Below are positions 1-5,478 of a stretch of 5,478 nt of DNA, piece by piece. Both the position numbers and the translations under genes were made by a program. The stretch lies in assembly GCA_003641785.1 (NCBI GenBank), contig QNAO01000074.1, positions 1 through 5,478 on the forward strand, read 5' to 3'. Each line of letters starts with the position of its first letter. Position 1 is the stretch's first letter. The notes beneath the pieces were generated by a model. The model saw only the letters and a program-made list of their open reading frames with translations, ran no database searches and was not told the origin of the DNA. This DNA comes from Thermotogae bacterium. GTDB lineage: Bacteria; Thermotogota; Thermotogae; Thermotogales; DSM-5069.

Positions 1-481
1 TCTAAAACTTTCGTGTCCTACGATGACTATATCCAAATACCAGCAAGAGTGGAGACTCGTTGAAGCCACGGGCACAACGTATATGGAGTTTGATGGCGGC
101 AGCGCAACATCAACAGCACTGAACTACGATCTCAAAACAACGCAAGGTGAGCTCCTTCAGGGAGTAACAGCTGAAATCTTTGACCAAGAGAGCACTGATA
201 CTGTATTTTTAACCTGTGATAGCTTGAAAATAGACCTCTCAAAAGACCTGTTTGAGGGTTATTCAGAGCAAAAAGTTCGGATAGTTAAGGGAAGCATAGA
301 AGCGACAGCCGAGAACTTCACGTATGACAGAGAAGCTGGTATTATAGAGCTCTCTGGTTCTGTTCAACTTGTGGACAACGACAAGAATATAACGATATCG
401 GCAGATAGTGTAACGATAAAGACAGAAAATGACGAGATGACAGCCACAAACGCAGAAGTAGAGATTGTAGTGGAAGAATAA
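1..481 (+). CDS. LptA/OstA-like beta-repeat envelope protein, C-terminal part (5' partial)
   Basis: The reading frame is open to the left edge (first full codon at 2), so this is the C-terminal part of a longer protein; about 159 residues are visible. The ATG at 23 is probably internal: no Shine-Dalgarno precedes it, and the codons before it (L-K-L-S-C-P-T) continue the same strand pattern. The visible part holds at least two units of the OstA/LptA type: short alternating beta strands with 'a-x-x-L-x-Y-D' turns and 'G-x-V' ends, for example ALNYDLKTTQGEL, then FTYDREAGIIELSGSVQL, then ISADSVTIKTENDEM. It is rich in Thr, Asp and Glu and ends in an acidic tail (VEIVVEE). In proteobacteria, proteins with this fold carry LPS across the periplasm. 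Here the substrate is unknown, and a periplasmic or toga-associated role is inference. No signal peptide can be judged because the N-terminus is missing. It ends 12 bases before serS and probably shares its transcript. Confidence 0.6.
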   Translation, partial: LKLSCPTMTISKYQQEWRLVEATGTTYMEFDGGSATSTALNYDLKTTQGELLQGVTAEIFDQESTDTVFLTCDSLKIDLSKDLFEGYSEQKVRIVKGSIEATAENFTYDREAGIIELSGSVQLVDNDKNITISADSVTIKTENDEMTATNAEVEIVVEE

Positions 482-487
482 GGGGGT
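481..487 (+). promoter_or_regulatory. Ribosome binding site of serS
   Basis: AGGGGGT lies six bases before the ATG at 494 and begins on the last base of the upstream stop codon. It supports this ATG as the serS start. Confidence 0.6.
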
Positions 488-493
488 AATTAG

Positions 494-1771
494 ATGATCG
501 ATATTAAAACTATTAGGGATCAAGCTGGGTTGGTGAAACAGAGTCTCAGAAAGAGAAATGAAAACGACGATGTGGTTGATGTTATCTTAGAATTTGACAA
601 ACAGCGCAGAAAAATTATCGAAGCGGTCAACGCCTTAAGAGGGCAGAGAAACGCTGCTTCGAAAAAGGTAGCTCAACTGAAAGCGTCTGGAGAAAACGAG
701 GAAGCAGAGAAAGTGATAGCCCAGGCAAAACAACTGGGCCAACAGATTGCCACTGAAGAGAAAAAGCTTTCAGAATATGAAGAAAAGATCATGGAACTTC
801 TTCTGAGGATTCCCAATATCTGCCACGAGTCTGTTCCTTTTGGTAACAGTGAAGATGACAATGTCGAGGTAAGAAAGTGGGGTAAACCCCGAGTATTCGA
901 TTTCGAGCCTCAAGCCCACTGGGATCTGGGACCAAAACTAAAACTCATGGATTTTGAAAGAGCCGCAAAGTTGAGTGGATCGCGGTTCACAGTTATGTAC
1001 AGTTGTTTTGCTCGATTAGAGAGGGCTCTCATTAATTTCATGCTTGATGTTCACACGAAACAACACGGTTATACCGAAGTGTGGGTTCCTCATCTGGTAA
1101 AGAGAGAAACGATGACAACCACAGGACAACTTCCTAAATTTGAGGAAGAAGCGTACCGGATAGAATCCGATGATATCTTTCTAATTCCGACGGCGGAGGT
1201 TCCTCTGGTAGCTCTGAGATCAAACGAAATATTACAGGAAGCTGATCTTCCTTTGCGATATGTCGCTTATTCACCGTGTTACAGGAGAGAAGCGGGAAGC
1301 TATGGAAAAGACGTGAGAGGAATGATACGACAGCATCAGTTTGATAAGGTGGAGCTCGTCTGGTTGACGACTCCTGAAAAGTCTTTTGAGGATCTTGAAA
1401 GGCTTGTTTCCGATGCCGAAACGGTGCTAAAACTTCTTGAGCTTCCATACAGAGTTGTTGAACTCTGTACCGCAGATCTGGGTTTTGGCGCTGCGAAGAC
1501 TTACGATCTCGAAGTTTGGCTTCCATCTTACAACAACTACAAGGAAATATCTTCATGCAGTAATGACACGGATTTTCAGGCAAGGCGTGGAAATATTCGC
1601 TACAGAAGAAGATCTGATGGCAAACTCGTGTTTGCCCACACGTTGAATGGCTCGGGAGTTGCCATAGGAAGAGCCCTTGTAGCTGTGGTGGAAAACTACC
1701 AGAGATCTGACGGTCGAATAGATGTACCAAAAGTTCTCCAGCCCTATATGAACTGCGAGGTGATTCCCTGA
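494..1771 (+). CDS. serS: Seryl-tRNA synthetase (class II)
   Basis: Charges tRNA-Ser (and tRNA-Sec where present) with serine in the cytoplasm, through a seryl-adenylate intermediate. At 425 residues it is full length for bacterial SerRS. Residues 1-105 form the N-terminal tRNA-binding arm, with a long charged Lys/Glu/Gln-rich antiparallel coiled coil at about 30-100. The class II catalytic domain follows: TAEVPL (233-238) in the serine-binding region; motif 2 from [11 protein letters not shown] (263-273) to RQHQFDKVE (279-287), with the Arg that contacts ATP; EISSCSN (351-357) and FQARR (361-365); and motif 3, [16 protein letters not shown] (382-397), continuing into ENYQ. The motif-3 Arg is at 393. 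GRALVA has Ala where GRTLVA is usual, a mild change. The start is fixed by the AGGGGGT site and by the standard N-terminus ([10 protein letters not shown]). All catalytic motifs are present, so the enzyme should be active. It lies inside the rightward operon, one base before rsmE. Confidence 0.98.
   Translation: MIDIKTIRDQAGLVKQSLRKRNENDDVVDVILEFDKQRRKIIEAVNALRGQRNAASKKVAQLKASGENEEAEKVIAQAKQLGQQIATEEKKLSEYEEKIMELLLRIPNICHESVPFGNSEDDNVEVRKWGKPRVFDFEPQAHWDLGPKLKLMDFERAAKLSGSRFTVMYSCFARLERALINFMLDVHTKQHGYTEVWVPHLVKRETMTTTGQLPKFEEEAYRIESDDIFLIPTAEVPLVALRSNEILQEADLPLRYVAYSPCYRREAGSYGKDVRGMIRQHQFDKVELVWLTTPEKSFEDLERLVSDAETVLKLLELPYRVVELCTADLGFGAAKTYDLEVWLPSYNNYKEISSCSNDTDFQARRGNIRYRRRSDGKLVFAHTLNGSGVAIGRALVAVVENYQRSDGRIDVPKVLQPYMNCEVIP
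1757..1764 (+). promoter_or_regulatory. Ribosome binding site deciding the TTG start of rsmE
   Basis: GAGGTGAT, an eight-base match to the anti-Shine-Dalgarno of 16S rRNA, sits inside the last codons of serS, eight bases before the TTG at 1773. No ATG or GTG is nearby in that frame, so it selects the TTG as the rsmE start. Confidence 0.75.
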
Positions 1772-1772
1772 G

Positions 1773-2456
1773 TTGCCACATATTTTCTATGGGCAAGTAC
1801 AAAAGGACCATCTTGTGTTGGATAGGCACGAAACAGAACATATCAAGGTAGTCCGCCTTAAAAAAGGAGATATGATCAAAGCGACAGACGGGAAAGGAAC
1901 TTTATACACGTGTGTTCTAAATGAAATCAAAAAGGATCGATCCACGGCGACGATAAAGGAGTCTAAGAGAATAGAAGAGATACCAGCTGAGGCGGAACAT
2001 ACTTTATGCATTGCTTCGCAAGGATGGGGAAGACTTCGCTGGATAGTGGAAAAATCTGTTGAGCTTGGAGTTGATAGGTTGATCATCTACAAGAGCGTTC
2101 GAAGCAGGTCTTACAAAGACAAGTACAACAAGGTGCAGTTAATTGTCCGCGACAGCGCAAAGCAATGTGAAAGATACGCTTTCCCAGAAGTTCTCTTCTT
2201 TGAGGATTTTTCGTTCTTGAGCATCTTGAAAGGAAACACAGTTGTTCTTCACAAAAGTGGAAGACCAGCTGAATTGAAGGATTTCAAGGGTCGGGTGAAT
2301 TTAATAGTTGGTCCAGAAGGAGATTTTACACAAGAAGAAGCGGACATGCTTGCTGAGAATGGCACACCGATTTCCTTTGGCCGAAAGATTCTTAGATTCG
2401 AAACAGCAGCTATTCTATCCGTTGGTTTGGTGGCTTTCCTAAACGGCAAAATTTGA
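1773..2456 (+). CDS. rsmE: 16S rRNA (uracil-1498-N3)-methyltransferase, RsmE family
   Basis: SPOUT-class, S-adenosylmethionine-dependent enzyme that methylates N3 of U1498 (E. coli numbering) in helix 44 of 16S rRNA, near the decoding site, during late 30S assembly. At 227 residues it has the usual size. An N-terminal PUA-like RNA-binding domain includes HIKVVRLKKGDMI (23-35). The knotted SPOUT domain contains EKSVELGV (93-100), RDSAKQCER (126-134), the SAM-binding loop IVGPEGDF (178-185), and FGRKILRFETAA (202-213), which forms the C-terminal knot. The loop is normally GPEGGF; here the second Gly is Asp. The start is TTG, supported by the strong upstream site and by the family-typical MPHIFYG N-terminus. 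Only one base separates it from the serS stop, so translation is probably coupled. T. maritima has the same order (TM1379-TM1380, from memory). Confidence 0.93.
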   Translation: MPHIFYGQVQKDHLVLDRHETEHIKVVRLKKGDMIKATDGKGTLYTCVLNEIKKDRSTATIKESKRIEEIPAEAEHTLCIASQGWGRLRWIVEKSVELGVDRLIIYKSVRSRSYKDKYNKVQLIVRDSAKQCERYAFPEVLFFEDFSFLSILKGNTVVLHKSGRPAELKDFKGRVNLIVGPEGDFTQEEADMLAENGTPISFGRKILRFETAAILSVGLVAFLNGKI

Positions 2457-2462
2457 AAGGAG
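2456..2462 (+). promoter_or_regulatory. Ribosome binding site of the 128-residue protein gene
   Basis: AAAGGAG begins on the last base of the rsmE stop. It lies six bases before the ATG at 2469 and nine before a second in-frame ATG at 2472, so either could be used. Confidence 0.6.
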
Positions 2463-2468
2463 TGTGTC

Positions 2469-2855
2469 ATGATGAAAAAAGGAAAGAAGATGCTTTCGTT
2501 TGTCAGGTATGAAAAGGAGCTGGAAAGTTCTTACAGGGAGCGTTTATCTTCCGTCAAAAAACCGGAAGAAATTGGTGATGTTTTCATTGATTGTATCCTT
2601 TCTTTGTTGAAAAAGATTCATCCTGAAGTCAATTCAAATCATGTTGAAGAAATATTGTTTGATCCCGACTCTTCCGAAGGTTACATGCTCAGCCAATCGT
2701 TGCGGAAACTTCTTGGGGATGATCTTTTGAAAAACAGTGATTTACTTGCGATTATAAGGCGATTTGCTCAAGCAGCTTTGCACCGATATCACTCTCTTGC
2801 CAATGATGAGGAAAGAACAGAGTTGTTCAGATTAACCAGTGACAAAAGAGATTAA
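2469..2855 (+). CDS. Uncharacterised 128-residue, probably all-helical soluble protein
   Basis: I do not recognise this protein. A good AAAGGAG site, 12-base spacing from rsmE and normal codon use argue that it is a real gene and the last of the rightward operon. The start is ATG at 2469 or the adjacent ATG at 2472; a third ATG at 2490 (Met8) would give the N-terminus MLSFVRYEKELESSYRERL. It has no signal peptide or membrane segment. The composition is charged and Leu/Ile-rich, with likely helices at about 13-30 (YEKELESSYRERLSS), 34-50 (EIGDVFIDCILSLLKKI), 56-64, 74-88 (LSQSLRKLLGDDLLK) and 91-110 (DLLAIIRRFAQAALHRYHSL). There is one Cys (42) and no obvious metal, nucleotide or catalytic motif. 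It could be a small helical-bundle adaptor or an RNA- or ribosome-associated factor, given serS and rsmE next to it, but that is only context. Its stop overlaps the stop of the opposing transporter gene. Confidence 0.8.
   Translation: MMKKGKKMLSFVRYEKELESSYRERLSSVKKPEEIGDVFIDCILSLLKKIHPEVNSNHVEEILFDPDSSEGYMLSQSLRKLLGDDLLKNSDLLAIIRRFAQAALHRYHSLANDEERTELFRLTSDKRD
2852..2855. other. Shared palindromic TTAA: stop codons of two convergent genes
   Basis: The four bases TTAA carry TAA on the plus strand (2853-2855, end of the 128-residue protein gene) and TAA on the minus strand (2854-2852, end of the MFS gene). The two operons therefore overlap by four bases, with no intergenic terminator. Confidence 0.9.
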
Positions 2856-4000
2856 CGGCACACCAGAAATATGATGACAGCTCCTACAAGACATACACCA
2901 GCCATTAAAGCATACAGAAGGGTAAATGACCACTGAGCTACTATTCCGGCTATGATAGGACCAATGAGAAAACCGATGGAACGAGCCGATCTGAGAAGTC
3001 CCAAAAACTCCGCTCGTCTGTTCGCGGGAGTTCTTTCAGCTATGTAACTGGAGGCTCCGTTTATAAATCCGCCGAAAGCAAAGCCCGCAAGAATATAGCC
3101 GACTAAAACCGCCTCCCAGCCTTTTGCAAAGGCAAAGAGAACCGAAGACAGACCTGAAAGGCTCGTTCCAATGACCGTGCTTCTCTTCGAACCTATCTTT
3201 TTAATTATACGGCCAAAGAAGATGTGAGAAGGAACCTGCATTAATGGATTCATCATAGAAAGGAATGCCGCCTGCGATTGCGTCAATCCAACCCTTTCGG
3301 TTAGATAGACAGCTATGAGGGCAAAAGTGCCAGCGGTGCCAAGCTGCCTCAGAAGTGTTCCTATGTACATCGCCCAGAGATTATTCTTTTTAAGAATATC
3401 CTTCGAAACAAGTGCTGAAAACATCTTTTCTATAGTTTTTCTTCTCTGATGTCTGCTGTGTTCAATGCGTGGTATGAAAGAGGCGAAAACAACCGCAAAT
3501 GCGGCCACAGCACAGAACATTCCCATTGTTCCCAAAACACCAAGAATCCCTATTAGAGCCGCTATCAGAAATCTGCCCAAACCCATTCCAATAGAATTTG
3601 CCGTGTTTAAAAGTGATAGAGAAACAGAGGTTCGTCTGTTTCTTTCATCTGTACTCATGGCCAAAGCGATTGGCTCAAATCCAGCCGCACAAAACGCAAC
3701 GACGCCCGCGATGATCGGGAAGAAAACGGGGTTTCTGAGAGTTAAATACAGCGGCAATAAAAGCGCTGTCAGGGTTAATGAAAGCACAAGAACGGGCTTT
3801 CTATTTCTGGCTTCATCTGAAATGGCTCCCCACAGGGGGGATGAAAGTGAAGTTACCCCACCTCTAACTGAGGAAACAGAGCTTATTAGGAACAAAGGAG
3901 CATCCATCTCTCTCATTCTGAACTGTACAAGCATTCCGAAACTAGGCACAGAGGCAAAACGCGCAATAGCTGTCAGAAAGAGAGGAAGCATTTTTTTCAT
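2852..4000 (-). CDS. Major facilitator superfamily (MFS) transporter, 12 membrane segments, substrate unknown
   Basis: Inner-membrane secondary transporter, 382 residues, within the usual range for a compact 12-helix MFS protein. Hydrophobic segments lie at roughly 5-22, 36-56, 68-88, 92-113, 127-150, 155-176, 208-231, 241-260, 273-292, 296-317, 333-353 and 357-380. The halves are joined by a charged cytoplasmic loop at about 178-206 (RIEHSRHQRRKTIEK). Motif A-like loops appear in both halves at the expected place: LWGAISDEARNRKPV (56-70) and FFGRIIKKIGSKRS (261-274). A Gly-rich stretch (SIGMGLGRF, 136-144) fits helix 5. The start ATG at 4000 has GGGAG nine bases upstream, inside the end of guaA, and the N-terminus MKKMLPLF is typical of a first helix. 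It lies 6 bases after guaA, so co-transcription is likely. Efflux of a drug, sugar or metabolite is possible; adjacency to guaA hints at purines, but no residue proves it. Confidence 0.9.
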   Translation of the reverse strand: MKKMLPLFLTAIARFASVPSFGMLVQFRMREMDAPLFLISSVSSVRGGVTSLSSPLWGAISDEARNRKPVLVLSLTLTALLLPLYLTLRNPVFFPIIAGVVAFCAAGFEPIALAMSTDERNRRTSVSLSLLNTANSIGMGLGRFLIAALIGILGVLGTMGMFCAVAAFAVVFASFIPRIEHSRHQRRKTIEKMFSALVSKDILKKNNLWAMYIGTLLRQLGTAGTFALIAVYLTERVGLTQSQAAFLSMMNPLMQVPSHIFFGRIIKKIGSKRSTVIGTSLSGLSSVLFAFAKGWEAVLVGYILAGFAFGGFINGASSYIAERTPANRRAEFLGLLRSARSIGFLIGPIIAGIVAQWSFTLLYALMAGVCLVGAVIIFLVCR

Positions 4001-4006
4001 TAGTGA

Positions 4007-5478
4007 TTACTCCCATTCTATTGTTGCTGGAGGTTTTGATGTTATGTCGTAAACTACTCTGCCAACGCCTTTGACAGTGTTCAAAATGCGCCTCGCTGCG
4101 AGATCAAGAACCTCGTGAGGTACTTTGGACCAGTCTGCAGTCATTCCTTCGACACTATCAACCGCTCTGAGCGCGAGAACATAGTCGTAGGCCCTCTTAT
4201 CACCTCGCACTCCAACAGATCTCACTGGCAGGAGCACAGCAAAAGCCTGCCATATTCTGTCATACCAACCTGTTTCTTTCAAAACCTCAGTGAAAACATG
4301 ATCTGCTTCCTTGAGTATTCTTAGCTTTTCAGGATTAATCTCGCCTATTATTCGCACTCCGAGTCCAGGTCCTGGGAAAGGTTGGCGATGCACTATACTT
4401 CTTGGGATTCCAAGAATCTCTCCGACGACTCGGACTTCATCCTTGAAAAGATTTTTCAAGGGTTCAACGATTTGAAGACTCATTGTTTCAGGAAGCCCTC
4501 CTACGTTGTGGTGACTCTTTATCGCGGCTGTCTTCTTTCCGGATTTCGCACTCTCTATGACATCAGAGTATATGGTGCCCTGAATGAGAAATTCCACACC
4601 GTGCTTTCTTGCTTCCTCTTCAAAAACTCTTATGAATTCTTCACCTATTATTTTTCTTTTCTTCTCGGGATCTGCCACTCCTTTTAGGGCATTCAGAAAT
4701 CTCTTTTGGGCATCAACCCGAACAAGGTTCAGTCCAAGCAGCTCGTGAAAAACTCTGTACACCTCGTTTTCTTCACCTTTTCGAAGCATTCCGTGGTTCA
4801 CAAACACATTGACCAGGTTTTTTCCAATTGCTTTGTGAGTCAAAACACAGGCAACAGAGGAATCTACGCCACCAGAGAGAGCAGCGATGGCACGTTTACC
4901 CCGAAGAATTTCCCTGAGCTCCTCAGCTTTTGCCTTTGCAAAATCCTTTAGATTCCAATTGGGTTTGAGGTTACAGACCTTCAGAAGAAAATTTTCCAGT
5001 ATTTCCCGACCATACTCTGTGTGCTTTACTTCGGGATGAAACTGTAGAAGCCAGTACTTCTTTCCATCAGTCGCCGCGGCGGTTATTTTGTCTTCGCTTT
5101 GAGCAAGAATTTCAAAGCCTGGGGGAAGTTTTTCAACGTAATCCCCGTGGCTCATCCAAGCGACAAAAGTTTCAGGAATTTCGTCAAAGAGTACATCTTT
5201 CTTAGTAACTTTAACGTTCGTTCTACCGTATTCCGCTGTTACAGACACTTTGACTTTTCCTCCCAGCACATAACTGATGAGTTGCATTCCGTAACATATT
5301 GCAAGAACCTTACCTTCATACCTCTGAATCCACTTTGGAAGTTTGGGAGCACCTTCTTCATAAACACTGCTTGGCCCTCCCGAAAGGATAACAGCGCCAA
5401 TATCAGATATATCCAATTTCTCATCGTACTGAACTACCTGACTGTAATAACCAATCTCCCTGACTGATCTTGCTATCA
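4007..5478 (-). CDS. guaA: GMP synthase (glutamine-hydrolysing), lacking only its extreme N-terminus (5' partial)
   Basis: Converts XMP to GMP using ATP and glutamine, the last step of de novo guanine nucleotide synthesis, in the cytoplasm. The frame stays open to the right edge, giving 489 visible residues. The TTG at 5416 is internal: the codons before it encode IARSVREIGYYSQ, the conserved sequence of the GuaA amidotransferase N-terminus, so only about 15 residues are missing. Counting from the edge, the class I glutamine amidotransferase domain has LSGGPSSVY (31-39), nucleophile Cys61 in AICYGMQ, and His147/Glu149 in LQFHPEV, completing the triad. The ATP pyrophosphatase domain has the PP-loop SGGVDSS (201-207) and IQGTIYSDVIES (298-309). 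The C-terminal dimerisation/XMP-binding domain has RQPFPGPGLGVRIIGE (364-379) and the family-typical end KPPATIEWE. All key residues are present. It heads the visible leftward unit; any promoter lies outside the window. Confidence 0.97.
   Translation of the reverse strand, partial: IARSVREIGYYSQVVQYDEKLDISDIGAVILSGGPSSVYEEGAPKLPKWIQRYEGKVLAICYGMQLISYVLGGKVKVSVTAEYGRTNVKVTKKDVLFDEIPETFVAWMSHGDYVEKLPPGFEILAQSEDKITAAATDGKKYWLLQFHPEVKHTEYGREILENFLLKVCNLKPNWNLKDFAKAKAEELREILRGKRAIAALSGGVDSSVACVLTHKAIGKNLVNVFVNHGMLRKGEENEVYRVFHELLGLNLVRVDAQKRFLNALKGVADPEKKRKIIGEEFIRVFEEEARKHGVEFLIQGTIYSDVIESAKSGKKTAAIKSHHNVGGLPETMSLQIVEPLKNLFKDEVRVVGEILGIPRSIVHRQPFPGPGLGVRIIGEINPEKLRILKEADHVFTEVLKETGWYDRIWQAFAVLLPVRSVGVRGDKRAYDYVLALRAVDSVEGMTADWSKVPHEVLDLAARRILNTVKGVGRVVYDITSKPPATIEWE
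4010..4014 (-). promoter_or_regulatory. Ribosome binding site of the MFS gene, embedded in the end of guaA
   Basis: On the minus strand GGGAG lies nine bases before the ATG at 4000-3998. It is made from the last two sense codons of guaA (TGG GAG), directly before the guaA stop TAA (4009-4007). This favours translational coupling. Confidence 0.6.

Noticed and set aside
1134..1841. Long minus-strand open frame (235 codons) opposite serS and the start of rsmE
   Set aside because: It is the shadow of serS, whose motifs are unmistakable. The product is rich in Cys, His, Ser and Arg with no family resemblance.
2815..2828. Small hairpin GAACA-GAGT-TGTTC near the end of the 128-residue protein gene
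   Set aside because: The stem is only five base pairs and AT-rich, inside coding sequence, with no following T-run on either strand, so it is not a credible terminator.
3465..4052. Plus-strand open frame (195 codons) opposite the MFS and guaA genes
   Set aside because: It lies antisense to a convincing 12-helix transporter. Its Arg/Thr/Ala-rich low-complexity product looks like an antisense shadow.
4115..5467. Several short plus-strand open frames opposite guaA
   Set aside because: All lie antisense to guaA, whose conserved motifs span the whole interval. None has a convincing ribosome binding site or recognisable product.
1..5478. Search for a novel system (defence island, CRISPR, mobile element, riboswitch, repeat array)
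   Set aside because: The window is almost entirely filled by housekeeping and transporter genes. The largest non-coding gaps are about 12 bases, which leaves no room for RNA genes or arrays, and no transposase, toxin or nuclease motif was seen.

Overview
The window is gene-dense bacterial DNA with six coding regions and essentially no non-coding space. The protein sequences look like the Thermotogota (Thermotoga / Pseudothermotoga group). SerS and RsmE closely resemble what I remember of Thermotoga maritima TM1379 and TM1380, including their order. AGA/AGG dominates the arginine codons, and the genes carry strong purine-rich Shine-Dalgarno sequences with very short spacers. The lineage call rests on recalled similarity, not on a search.

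Layout. The first half (1-2855) reads rightward as a tight run: the C-terminal part of an LptA/OstA-like beta-repeat protein, serS (seryl-tRNA synthetase), rsmE (16S rRNA m3U1498 methyltransferase) and a 128-residue protein I do not recognise. The gaps are 12, 1 and 12 bases, so this is very probably one operon. The second half (2852-5478) reads leftward: guaA (GMP synthase), whose 5' end lies beyond the right edge, followed after 6 bases by an MFS membrane transporter. The two blocks converge and overlap by four bases on a palindromic TTAA that supplies both stop codons.

Function. serS and rsmE serve translation (tRNA charging and 30S maturation). guaA performs the last step of GMP synthesis. 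The MFS gene is probably translated from a ribosome binding site inside the last codons of guaA, but its substrate cannot be told from the sequence. The OstA-like fragment suggests an envelope role.

I found no RNA genes, mobile elements, repeats, CRISPR arrays or convincing terminators, and no new multi-gene system. The points worth a second look are the OstA-like protein in a putatively LPS-lacking lineage, the unknown small protein, the terminator-free convergent junction, the guaA-transporter coupling, and two gene starts that automated calling is likely to get wrong (guaA and the OstA-like gene).
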